From the NCBI RefSeq assembly GCF_021730395.1, contig NC_069371.1, positions 54,012,001-54,076,000 of the forward strand: DNA of 64,000 nt. Reading direction: 5' to 3'. Below are positions 1 through 12,300 of the stretch, piece after piece (position 1 is the first letter of the stretch; the number at the start of each line of letters is the position of its first letter). Source of the stretch: Mercenaria mercenaria. Taxonomy: Eukaryota > Mollusca > Bivalvia > Venerida > Veneridae. The notes under the pieces were generated by a model that ran no database searches, had not been told where the DNA came from, and was given only the letters and a program-made list of their open reading frames with translations. Made by a program: the position numbers and the translations under genes.

Positions 1-189
1 CTTTAATATCTATTATTTTTTCATAACGAAAATGATAAAAGTGTTGTAAGGACTTTTGACGTATATATTTTTTTTTTAAATATAATGCAATGATGGATGT
101 AGTCTTAGCTTTTTGATGCTTACACCGGACCGCTGTGAAATACTGAGACTCAATGGAACAATATGTCAGCGTTTTTATCAGAAAGAAGA

Positions 190-688
190 TCTGCACCAAG
201 TCACGATCTCAGTCATTGTCACCTTGTTAAACCAACTCACGATCTCAGTCACTGTCACCTTGATACACCAAGTCACGATCTCAGTCACTGTCACCTTGAT
301 ACACCAAGTCACGATCTCAGTCACTGTCACCTTGATACACCAAGTCACGATCTCAGTCACTGTCACCTTGCTACACCAAGTCACGATCTCAGTCACTGTC
401 ACCTTGCTACACCAAGTCACAATCTCAGCCACTGTCACCTTGATACACCAAGTCACGATCACAGCCACTGTCACCTTGATACACCAAGTCACGATCTCAG
501 CCACTGTCACCTTGATACACCAAGTCACGATCTCAGTCACTGTCACCTTGATACACCAAGTCACGATCTCAGTCACTGTCAACTTGATAAAATAGAGAGA
601 AGATCTGCACCAAGTCACGATTTCAGTCACTGCCACATTGATAATACACGATCTCAGTCACTGTCACCTTGATAATACACGTTATCGC
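190..688. repeat. 36-bp minisatellite, block 1
   Basis: About 12-13 head-to-tail copies of a 36-bp unit built on GTCACGATCTCAGTCACTGT and CACCTTGATACACCA, degenerating after 590. Thirty-six is a multiple of three, so three frames on both strands stay open. The resulting 12-residue repeats (for example WCIKVTVTEIVT on the minus strand) look like consequences of the repeat, not a gene. Confidence 0.9.
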
Positions 689-1352
689 ATAGTGCAGCAG
701 TTTTCCTTTGATCTTTGCAGTATGTTAAACATGGTAACACACATTAATACTACAAAATCTGTGCTGATATTTTACAAAACTGTTACGATATATATCAACA
801 CAGAAATCTCTATAGTGTTTCATTGGAAAAAAAAAACTGTTGCGATATATATCAGCACAGTAAAACTGTTCAGATATATATCGCAACACTTTTTCTCTAT
901 TGAGGTCCTATCAAGGGAGTATATTTTTTTCCTTTCAAAGAAAAGATTATTTTAGCTCCAATTTACAGTTCACAGAGAAAGAATTATCACAAACACCTAC
1001 ATTTATAAAGTAAAAGAATAAATGAACTAGAATATTTCAAAAACTCGATAGTTCATGAAATATATGAAATTCTGAGATTTCCAAATTTGACTTTTTTTTT
1101 TACAAACAAAACAACAAGTTTTACAATGTTTGGCCAATGAAATGCAAAGATTTAAAACCAATGCAGACATCTGTTGGATACTTTTATCTGGGGAACACAT
1201 TTTCTATAACAGAAGTTTTAGTGTTTCAGTCAGCGAGGCGCAGAAAGGGAATCAAAAGAGTAAAACTAATAATTAACAAATTTAAATGAAAATAATATAT
1301 AAATTTTAATGATAAAACTTTGTGATAAAACAGTTATAATATGTGATGCTCG
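689..1352. other. No gene seen; AT-rich spacer
   Basis: This stretch separates two blocks of the same minisatellite. It holds only a small imperfect hairpin around 835-895, with arms resembling GTTGCGATATATATC. No frame, splice-flanked exon or RNA gene is visible. Confidence 0.5.
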
Positions 1353-1497
1353 TGTGTTACGAGGATATATCAGAGCTAGGGGAACATCTCGGTATTTTTC
1401 TCTGCACATATCGTCGAGGCCGGTAGGCCGAGACAGATATGTGCAGAGAAAAATACCGAGATGTACCCCTAGCTCTGATATATCCTGGTAATACACT
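1353..1497. mobile_element. Foldback (MITE-like) element
   Basis: Two ~60-base arms are near-perfect reverse complements around a short GC-rich loop at about 1415-1435. Both arms contain GGATATATCAGAGCTAGGGG and CTCGGTATTTTTCTCTGCAC. It is probably a non-autonomous foldback element; no target duplication was clearly identified. Confidence 0.7.
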
Positions 1498-1524
1498 CTC
1501 ACACATACTATAACTATTACATAT

Positions 1525-1676
1525 CAGTCTCTGTCACCTTGATAATACACGATCTCAGTCACTGTCACCTTGATAATACACGATCTCAGTCACTGTCACC
1601 TTGATAATACACGTTCTCAGTCACTGTAACCTTGATCTACACCAAGTCACGATCTCAGTCACTGTCACCTTGATAC
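1525..1676. repeat. 36-bp minisatellite, block 2
   Basis: About four to five copies of the same family as 190-688. Most have a shortened 33-base form ending GATAATACAC. The ~840 bases between the blocks, including the foldback element at 1353-1497, may have been inserted into or grown within one original array. Confidence 0.8.
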
Positions 1677-1738
1677 AATTAATCAGCCTTACATCGACAC
1701 AAACGTAAAGATAAGGTACACCGATAGAAGTAGAGTCG

Positions 1739-1756
1739 TTTATTTTGGTTTTTATT
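1739..1756 (-). terminator. Tandem poly(A) signals for the host gene ending at 1768
   Basis: On the minus strand AATAAA occurs at 1756-1751 and again at 1744-1739, just past the stop codon of the exon at 1768-1916. The position fits a very short 3' untranslated region. The sequence alone cannot show which signal is used. Confidence 0.5.
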
Positions 1757-1767
1757 TTCCATATCAT

Positions 1768-1916
1768 TTAAACATTTTCAGGAACTTTTTCCACTGGTAA
1801 ACAGAACATCTCAGTGCATATTATCATACCCTGATGACACCCACATGTGTTGCAACCGTCTAGTGCCTTGAAAGATTCTCCTTCGTGGTACGTGTGGTTT
1901 CCATAGTTACACGTGA
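1768..1916 (-). CDS. Last coding exon, pacifastin/VWC-like six-cysteine domain protein
   Basis: Read on the minus strand this encodes about 49 residues with the spacing C-x17-C-N-T-C-x-C-x2-G-x3-C-T-x3-C, then LPVEKVPENV and a TAA stop at 1770-1768. A pyrimidine-rich acceptor (TTTTGTTTCAAG) ends at 1917, and the reading frame enters in phase 1. The second half matches the pacifastin inhibitor signature (C-N-x-C-x-C ... C-T-x3-C), but the first spacing is longer than usual, so a single-VWC-type extracellular domain is equally possible. The domain closely parallels the one encoded at 14030-14161, and the phases agree, so the two are probably neighbouring domain exons of one secreted, cysteine-rich protein whose 5' part lies beyond 14161. 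Function is inferred from pattern only. Confidence 0.7.
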
Positions 1917-3159
1917 CTTGAAACAAAAGAATAATGTGGATTCAGCTTTAAAATGACGCTACGGGTAATACTAAAAGAGAAAAGTGTTTTGAAATTATCA
2001 AATTACAAGGTCAAAACATGTAAATATGTAAAGTTGTATATTGAGGTAGTTCTGCACGTCTTGATTAAAATCTTTTCTACTAGGTGGAATTTGAATAAAC
2101 CCTGATTTTCTGAACTTCAGAATATACTTACAAAATTCGCTAAATAAAAAATGGGGTCGCGCGTGTGATGTTCTGCCTGACAGATTTGAAAAAATATGAT
2201 TGACAATAATATATATATAAAATATTATTTAACGTTTAAATTCAATATTTCATCTTAAGAAAGTTACTAACTGGTTGCCATTTACTCATAAACTTCTTTC
2301 TTCTTTTAATTTCTGTATACCAGTTCCAGGCTATGCCATTGCTCCAGTTTATCAAACGCGCAGAACTATCTTAAAACATTGCCTAAAGGCGTCAAACTAT
2401 TGTTGGAAGAACATAACTTGACATTCAACGTAAACGTAAATCAACATTGAGAAAAAATACATGAAAACCATTCTTATGCAGCAGAATCAAAACATCAGCA
2501 ATTAAATATGTTAATACAATTAAATCTGTACATAAACTGGAACAACGTTTAAACATGAACTGTCGTTATATAGGCGAGCATGTCCTCAAACCTTAAATAA
2601 ACCGAGTTAGATGAACGAAGCTATAATGTATATAAAATTGACAAATGAAATGTATAGACATAATAATAGTTAAATGTACACGTGTATTCCAATAGCAAAC
2701 AACTTTCTGCGAATACATAACTACGTCTTAACGAAAACGTTATAAATGAACATGTTACCATACCACAATCCATACACCATAAACTTTTAGTACATAGAAA
2801 TCGAATTTCAATACACAGTTTGTAACACGAACACTTCTAAACACTAAAATACAGCTATGGCACCATTTGCACATAACACTGATGTTAAAGCATAGTTGAT
2901 ATTGTTATTATATGTTTAGTTAAGAAGAACCTATTGGAACACTATATATCACTACTGAAATAGTTGTTGACGCGGTCATCAGAACCATTGATATTGTCAA
3001 CTCATAGATGGAACATCCATATATATATGCTGCAGCATCATTTATACAAAACATTTAATAATATTAATCTTGTCAAAATACCTTTAGGATGGTAGAACTT
3101 GAGGGGCAACATTTAAGTACCATTTAAAAAGCTTATTGTTACTGATATTGTTCACTTAC
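1917..3159. other. Intron of the cysteine-rich gene, nothing else seen
   Basis: This AT-rich stretch lies between the last exon and the edge of the exon-derived array. I see no further cysteine-patterned exon, repeat or RNA gene in it. Confidence 0.5.
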
Positions 3160-3320
3160 ATTTAGGCCAACATAGCTCGATGGTACAAACTACAAAATGA
3201 TTGGTACAAAACATTTGTTAACGACATTGACCACGTACCAACAGGTTCACAGAGCTCGACGGTACAAGCTGCTGTACCATTTGTACAGAAACAGTTGTTG
3301 CTGCCGTCACTTGATGGGAA
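3160..3320 (-). pseudogene. Degenerate edge copies of the cysteine-domain exon
   Basis: On the minus strand, 3320-3239 encodes the domain's second half (C-F-C-T-N-G ... C-T-V-E-L-C-E-P-V) and ends at a donor-like GTACGT in phase 1. Past it, up to 3160, a more decayed piece reads V-V-C-T-I-E-L-C-W-P-K before GTAAGT. Both lack the first cysteine of the domain. They are either the oldest units of the array or relics of a further exon; use as an exon is doubtful because no 5' half or acceptor is visible. Confidence 0.5.
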
Positions 3321-6300
3321 ACTTACCTTTTGGTAAGCAGAACCTAAGAGTACAAGCTTCAGTACCATTTGTACAGAAACAATTGTTGCAGCCGTAACTG
3401 GATGGGAAATTTACCTTCTGCTTAGCAGAACCTAAGAGTACAAGCTACAGCACAATTTATACAGAAACAGTTTTTGCATCCGTAACTGGATGGGAAATGT
3501 ACCTTCTGGTAAGCAGAACCTAAGAGTACAAGCTACAGCACAATTTGTACAGAAACAGTTGTTGCAGCCGTCACTGGATGGAAAACTTACCATTTGGTAA
3601 GCAGAACTTTAGAGTACAAGCTTCAGCACCATTTGTACAGAAACCGTTGTTGCAACCGTCACTAGATAGGAAACTTACCTTTTTGTAAGCAGAATCTAAG
3701 AGTACAAGCTACAGCACCATTTGTACAGAAACAGTTGTTGCCGCCGTCACTGGATAGAACGCTTACCTTTTGGAAAGTAGAACCTAAGAGTACAAGCTAT
3801 AGCATCATTTGAACAGAAACAGTTGTTGCAGCCATCGCTGGATGGTAAACTTACCTTTTGGTAAGCAGAACCTAAGAGTACAAGCTACAGCAACATTTTA
3901 CCGAAACAGTTGCTGCAGCCATCACTGGATAGAAAACTTACCTTTTGGTATGCAGAACCTATGAGTTTAAGCTACAGAAAAAATTGTACAGAAACAGTTG
4001 TTGCAGTCGTCACTAGATAGAAAACTTACCTTTTGGTAAACAGAACCTAAGAGTACATGCTACAGCACCATTTTACAGAAACAGTTGCATCAGTCGTCAC
4101 TAGATAGAAAACTTACCTTTTGGTACTGAGAGAACAAGCTACAGCACCATTTGTACAGAAACAGTTGCTGCAGTCATCACTGGACGGGAAGCTTACCATC
4201 TTGTATGCAGAAATAAAGAGTACAAGCTACAGCACCATTTTGCAGAAACAGTTGTTGCTCTCGTCACTATATAGGAAACTTACCTTTTTGTAAGCAGAGC
4301 CTAAGAGTACATGCTACAGCACCATTTGTACAGAAACAGTTGTTGCAGTCGTCACTGGATGGGAAACTTACCTTTTGGTAAGCAGAACCCAAGAGTACAA
4401 GCTACAGCACCATTTGTTCAGAAACAGTTGTTACAGCCGTTACTCGATGGAAAATTTACCTTTTGGTAAGTAGAACCTAAGAGTACAAGCTACAGCACCA
4501 TTTGTACAGAAACAGTTGTTGCAGTCGTCACTCGATGGGAGACTTACCTTTTTGTAAGCAGAACCTAATAGTACAAACTACAGCACCCGTTGTACACAAA
4601 CAGTTGTTGCAGCCGTCACTGGATAGAAAACCTGGATGGGATATTTACCATTTGATAAGCAGAACCTAAGGGTTACAGCACCATTTGTTCAGAAATAGTT
4701 GTTATACAGCCGTCACAGGAAGGGAAACTTACCTTTTGGTAAGCAGAACTTAAGAGTACAAGCTTCAGCACCATTTGAACAGAAATAGTTGCAACCGTCA
4801 CTAGATGGGAGACTTACCTTTTTGTAAGCAGAACCTAATAGTACAAACTACAGCACCATTTGTACACAAACAGTTGTTGCTGCCGTCACTGGATAGAAAA
4901 CCTACCTTTTGGAAAGGAGAACGTAAGAGTACAAGCTATAGCACCATTTGTACAGAAACAGTTGTTGCAGCCATCACTGGATAGGAAACTTACCTTTTTG
5001 TATGCAGAACATAGGAGAACAAGCTAGAGCACCATTTGTACAGAAACAGTTGTTGCAGCCATCACTGGATGGGAAACTTACCTTTTGGTAAGCCGAACCT
5101 AAGAGTACATGCTACATTGTCATCTATACAGGCCGTCACTGGCTAGGAACTTACATTTTGGTAGGCAGAACCAGTGAGTACAGGCTACAGCACCATTTTA
5201 CAGAAGCAGTTGTTGTAGCCATCACTGGATAGTAAACTTACCTTTTGGTAAGCAGATTGAGTACAAGCTACAGCAAAATTTGTACAGAAGCAGTTGTTGC
5301 AGTCGTCATTAGATAGGAAACTTACCTTTTGGTAAGCAGAACCTAAGAGTACAAGCTACAGCACCATTTTACAGAAACAGCTGTTGTAGCCATCACTGGA
5401 TAGTAAACTTACCTTTTGCTAAGCAGAATGAGTACAAGCTACAGCAAAATTTGTACAGAAGCAGTTGTTGCAGTCGTCATTAGATAGGAAACTTACCTTT
5501 TACAGAAACCGTTGTTGCAGTCTTCACTTGATGGAAAACTTACCCTTTTGGTAAGCAGAACCTAAGAGTACATGTTACAGCACCATTTTACAGAAAAAGA
5601 AGTTGCAGTCGTCACTTGATGGAAAACTTACCTTTTCGGTAAGCAGAACCTAGGAGTACATGCTACTGCACCATTTTACAGAAACAGTTGTTGCTGTCGT
5701 CACTGAATGGGAAACTTATCTTTTGGTAAGCAGAACCTAAGAGTACATGCTACAGCACCATTTGTACAGAAACAGTTGTTGCAGCCATCACTGGATAGGA
5801 AACTTACCTTTTGGTAAGCAGAACCTAAAAGTACAAGCTATAGCACCATTTTACAGAAACAGTTGTTGCAGTCGTCACTAGATAGGAAACTTACATTTTA
5901 GTAAGCAGAACCTAAGAGTACAAGCTACAGCACCATTCTACCGAAACAGTTGTTGCAGTCTTCACTGGATAGGAAACTTACCTTTTGGTAAGCAGAACCT
6001 AAGAGTACAAGCTAAAGCACCATTTTACAGAAACAGTTGTTGCAGTCTTCACTTGATAGGAAACTTACCTTTTCGTAAGCAGAACCTAAGGGTACAAGCT
6101 ACAGCAACATTTTACAGAAACAGTTGTTGCAGTCTTCACTAGATAGGAAACTTACCTTTTGGTAGGCAGAACCTAAGAGTACAATCTACAGCAACATTTT
6201 ACAGAAACAGTTGTTGCTGTCGTCACTGAATGGGAAACTTATCTTTTGGTAAGGAGAACCTAAGAGTACATGCTACAGCACCATTTGTACAGAAACAGTT

Positions 6301-9300
6301 GTTGCAGTCGTCACTGGATGGGAAACTTACCTTTTGGTAAGCAGAACCTAAGAGTACAAGCTACAGCACCATTTGTTCAGAAACAGTTGTTACAGTCGTC
6401 ACTGAATGGGAAACTTATCTTTTGGTAAGGAGAACCTAAGAATACATGCTACAGCACCATTTGTACAGAAACAGTTGTTGCAGTCGTCATTGGATGGGAA
6501 TCTTACCTTTTGGTAAGCAGAACCTAAGAGTATAAGCTTCAGCACCAGTTATACAGAAACAGTTGTTGCAGCGGTCACTCGTTGGGAAATTTAACTTTTG
6601 GTCAGCTGAACCTAAGACTACAAGCTACAGCACCATTTGTACAGAAACAGTTGTTGCAGCCGTCACTGGATGGGAAATTTACCATTTGGTAAGCAGAACC
6701 TACTGCACCATTTGTTCAGAAACAGTTGTTACAGCCGTCACTGGATGGGAGACTTTCCTTTTGGCAAGCAGAACTTAAGAGTACAAGCTTCAGCACCATT
6801 TGTACAGAAACAGTTGTTGCAACCGTCACTAGATGGGAAACATACCTGTTTTTAGCAGAACCTTAGAGTACAAGCTACAGCATCATTTGTACAGAAATAT
6901 TTGTTGCAGTCGTCACTGGATAGAAAACGTACCTTTTGGAAAGCAGAACGTAAGAGTACAAGCTATAGCACCATTTGTGCAGAAACAGTTGTTGCAGCCA
7001 TCTCTGGATGGTAAACTTACCTTTTGGTAAGCAGAACCTAAGAGTACAAGCTACAGCACCATTTGTTCAGAAACAGTTGTTACAGTCGTCATTGAATGGG
7101 AAACTTATCTTTTGGTAAGGAGAACCTAAGAGTACATGCTACAGCACCATTTGTACAGAAACAGTTGTTGCAGTCGTCACTGGATGGGAATCTTACCTTT
7201 TGGTAAGCAGAACCTAAGAGTACAAGCTTCAGCACCAGTAATACAGAAACAGTTGTTGCAGCGGTCACTCGTTGGGAAATTTAACTTTTGGTCAGCTGAA
7301 CCTAAGACTACAAGCTACAGCACCATTTGTACAGAAACAGTTGTTGCAGCCGTCAGTGGATGGGAAATTTACCATTTGGTAAGCAGAACCTACTGCACCA
7401 TTTGTTCAGAAACAGTTGTTACAGCCGTCACTGGATGGGAGACTTTCCTTTTGGCAAGCAGAACTTAAGAGTAAAGCTTCGCACCATTTGTACAGAAACA
7501 GTTGTTGCAACGTCACTAGATGGGAAAAATACCTGTTTTTTAGCAGAACCTTAGAGTACAAGCTACAGCATCATTTGTACAGAAATATTGTTGCAGTCGT
7601 CACTGGATAGAAAACGTACCTTTTGGAAAGCAGAACGTAAGAGTACAAGCTATAGCACCATTTGTGCAGAAACAGTTGTTGCAGCCATCTCTGGATGGTA
7701 AACTTACCTTTTGGTAAGCAGAACCTAAGAGTACAAGCTAGAGCATATTTGTACAGAAACAGTTGTTGCAGTCGTCACAAGATAGAAAACTTACCTTTTG
7801 GTAGGCAGAACTAAGAGTACAATCTACAGCAACATTTTACAGAAACAGTTGTTGCTGTCGTCACTGATGGGAACTTACTTTTGTAAGCAGAATAAGAGTA
7901 CATGCTACAGCACCATTTTGTACAGAAACAGTTGTTGCGTCGTCACTGATAGGAAACTTACCTTTTGTAAGCAGAACCTAAGAGTACATGCTACAGCACC
8001 ATTTGTACAGAAACAGTTGTTGCAGTCGTCACTGGATGGGAAACTTACTTTTGGTAAGGCAGAACCAAGAGTACATGCTACAGCACCATTTGTACAGAAA
8101 CAGTTGTTACAGTCGTTACTGGATGGAAATTTACCTTTTGGTAAGCAGAACCTAAGAGTACAAGCTACAGCACCATTTGTACAGAACAGTTGTTGCAGCG
8201 TCACTCGATGGGAATTTACTTTTTGTAAGCTAGAACCTAAGATACAACTACAGCACCTTTGTACACAAACAGTTGTTGCAGCCGTCTATACCTGGATGGG
8301 AATTTACCATTTGTATAGCAGAACCTAGTACAGCACCATTTGTTCAGAAACAGTTGTTACAGCCGTCACGGAGGGAAACTTACCTTTTGGTAAGCAGAAC
8401 TTAAGAGTACAAGCTTCAGCACCATTTGTACAGAAAAGTGTTGCAACCGTCACTAGATGGGAACTTACCTTTTTGTAGCAGAACCAATAGTACAACTACA
8501 GCACCATTTGTACAAAACATTTGTTGCGTCCGTCACTGGATAGAAAACTACCTTTTGGAAAGAGAACGTAAGAGTACAAGCTATAGCACCATTTGTACAG
8601 AAACAGTTGTTGCAGCCATCACTGGATAGGAAACTTACCTTTTGTAGCAGAACTAAGAGTACAAGCTAGAGCACATTTGTACAGAAACAGTTGTTGCAGC
8701 TCCATGATGAAAACTTACCTTTTGGTAAGCGAACCTAAGAGTACATGCTACATTGACCATTAGAACAGGCGTCACTGGTAGGAAACTTACATTTGGTAAA
8801 GGCAGAACCAGAGTAAAGCTACAGCACCATTTTACAGAACAGTTTGTTGTAGCCATCACTGGATAGAAACTTACCTTTTGGTAAAGCAGATATGAGTACA
8901 AGCTACAGCAAAATTTGTACAGAAGCAGTTGTTGCGTCGTCATAGATAGAAAACTTACCTTTTGGTAAGCAGAACTAAGAGTACAAGCTACAGCACCATT
9001 TTACAGAAAACTGTTGTTAGCCACACTGGATGGAAACTTACCTTTTGCTAAGCAGAATGAGTACAAGCTACAGCAAATTTTACAGAAGCAGTTTTGCGTC
9101 GTCATAGATAGGAATACCTTGGTAAGCTTTACAGAAACCGTTGTTGCAAAGTCTTCACTGATGGAAAACTACCCTTTTGGTAAGCAAACCTAAGAGTACA
9201 TGTACAGCACCATTTTACAGAAAAGATGTTGCAGCGCCACTGATGGAAACTTACCTTTTGGTAAGCAGAACCTAAGAGTACAGCTACTGCACCATTTTAC

Positions 9301-12300
9301 AGAAACAGTTGTTGCAGTCGTCACTGAATAGGAAACTTACCTTTTGGTAACAGAACCTAAGAGTACATGCTACAGCACCATTTTACAGAAAAGTTGTTGC
9401 AGCATTCACTAGATAGGAAACTTACCTTTTGGTAAGCAGAACCTAAAAGTACAAGCTAAGCACCATTTTACAGAAACAGTTGTTGCAGTCTCACTAGATA
9501 GGAAACTTACCTTTTAGGTAAGCAGAACCTAAAGAGTACAAGCTACAGCACCATTCTACAGAAACAGTTGTTGCGTCTTCACTGGATGGAAACTTACCTT
9601 TTGGTAAGCAGAACCTAAGAGTACAATGCTAAGCACCATTTTACAGAAACAGTTGTTGCAGTCTTCACTGATGGAAACTTACCTTTTCGTAAGCAGAACC
9701 TAAGGTACAAGCTACAGCACCATTTTACAGAAACAGTTGTTGCAGTCTCACTAGATGGAAACTTACCTTTTGGTAGGCAGAACCTAAGAGTACAATCTAC
9801 AGCAACATTTTACAGAAACAGTTGTTGCTGTCGTCACTGAATGGGAAACTTATCTTTTGGTAAGAGAACCTAAGAGTACATGCTACAGCACCATTTGTAC
9901 AGAAACAGTTGTTGCAGTCGTCACTGGATGGGAAACTTACCTTTTGGTAAGCAGAACCTAAGAGTACAAGCTACAGCACCATTTGTTCAGAAACAGTTGT
10001 TACAGTCGTCACTGAATGGGAAACTTATCTTTTGGTAAGGACAACCTAAGAATACATGCTACAGCACCATTTGTACAGAAACAGTTGTTGCAGTCGTCAT
10101 TGGATGGGAATCTTACCTTTTGGTAAGCAGAACCTAAGAGTATAAGCTTCAGCACCAGTTATACAGAAACAGTTGTTGCAGCGGTCACTCGTTGGGAAAT
10201 TTAACTTTTGGTCAGCTGAACCTAAGACTACAAGCTACAGCACCATTTGTACAGAAACAGTTGTTGCAGCCGTCACTGGATGGGAAATTTACCATTTGGT
10301 AAGCAAACCTACTGCACCATTTGTTCAGAAACAGTTGTTACAGCCGTCACTGGATGGGAGACTTTCCTTTTGGCAAGCAGAACTTAAGAGTACAAGCTTC
10401 AGCACCATTTGTACAGAAACAGTTGTTGCAACCGTCACTAGATGGGAAACATACCTGTTTTTTAGCAGAACCTTAGAGTACAAGCTACAGCATCATTTGT
10501 ACAGAAATATTTGTTGCAGTCGTCACTGGATAGAAAACGTACCTTTTGGAAAGCAGAACGTAAGAGTACAAGCTATAGCACCATTTGTGCAGAAACAGTT
10601 GTTGCAGCCATCTCTGGATGGTAAACTTACCTTTTGGTAAGCAGAACCTAAGAGTACAAGCTACAGCACCATTTGTTCAGAAACAGTTGTTACAGTCGTC
10701 ATTGAATGGGAAACTTATCTTTTGGTAAGGAGAACCTAAGAGTACATGCTACAGCACCATTTGTACAGAAACAGTTGTTGCAGTCGTCACTGGATGGGAA
10801 TCTTACCTTTTGGTAAGCAGAACCTAAGAGTACAAGCTTCAGCACCAGTAATACAGAAACAGTTGTTGCAGCGGTCACTCGTTGGGAAATTTAACTTTTG
10901 GTCAGCTGAACCTAAGACTACAAGCTACAGCACCATTTGTACAGAAACAGTTGTTGCAGCCGTCAGTGGATGGGAAATTTACCATTTGGTAAGCAGAACC
11001 TACTGCACCATTTGTTCAGAAACAGTTGTTACAGCCGTCACTGGATGGGAGACTTTCCTTTTGGCAAGCAGAACTTAAGAGTATAAGCTTCAGCACCATT
11101 TGTACAGAAACAGTTGTTGCAACCGTCACTAGATGGGAAAAATACCTGTTTTTTAGCAGAACCTTAGAGTACAAGCTACAGCATCATTTGTACAGAAATA
11201 TTTGTTGCAGTCGTCACTGGATAGAAAACGTACCTTTTGGAAAGCAGAACGTAAGAGTACAAGCTATAGCACCATTTGTGCAGAAACAGTTGTTGCAGCC
11301 ATCTCTGGATGGTAAACTTACCTTTTGGTAAGCAGAACCTAAGAGTACAAGCTAGAGCAATATTTGTACAGAAACAGTTGTTGCAGTCGTCACAAGATAG
11401 AAAACTTACCTTTTGGTAGGCAGAACCTAAGAGTACAATCTACAGCAACATTTTACAGAAACAGTTGTTGCTGTCGTCACTGAATGGGAAACTTATCTTT
11501 TGGTAAGGAGAACCTAAGAGTACATGCTACAGCACCATTTGTACAGAAACAGTTGTTGCAGTCGTCACTGGATGGGAAACTTACCTTTTGGTAAGCAGAA
11601 CCTAAGAGTACAAGCTACAGCACCATTTGTTCAGAAACAGTTGTTACAGTCGTCACTGAATGGGAAACTTATCTTTTGGTAAGGAGAACCTAAGAGTACA
11701 TGCTACAGCACCATTTGTACAGAAACAGTTGTTGCAGTCGTCACTGGATGGGAATCTTACCTTTTGGTAAGCAGAACCTAAGAGTACAAGCTTCAGCACC
11801 AGTAATACAGAACAGTTGTTGCAGCGGTCACTCGTTGGGAAATTTAACTTTTGGTCAGCTGAACCTAAGACTACAAGCTACAGCACCATTTGTACAGAAA
11901 CAGTTGTTGCAGCCGTCACTGGATGGGAAATTTACCATTTGGTAAGCAGAACCTACTGCACCATTTGTTCAGAAACAGTTGTTACAGCCGTCACTGGATG
12001 GGAGACTTTCCTTTTGGCAAGCAGAACTTAAGAGTACAAGCTTCAGCACCATTTGTACAGAAACAGTTGTTGCAACCGTCACTAGATGGGAAACATACCT
12101 GTTTTTTAGCAGAACATTAGAGTACAAGCTACAGCATCATTTGTACAGAAATATTTGTTGCAGTCGTCACTGGATAGAAAACGTACCTTTTGGAAAGCAG
12201 AACGTAAGAGTACAAGCTATAGCACCATTTGTGCAGAAACAGTTGTTGCAGCCATCTCTGGATGGTAAACTTACCTTTTGGTAAGCAGAACCTAAGAGTA

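Noticed and set aside
113-672. Long open frames on both strands over the first minisatellite
   Set aside because: The 36-base period keeps all frames open; the products are pure 12-residue repeats without start context or domain.
190-688. CRISPR-like array of 36-bp repeats
   Set aside because: Units are contiguous with no unique spacers, and the context is an animal genome.
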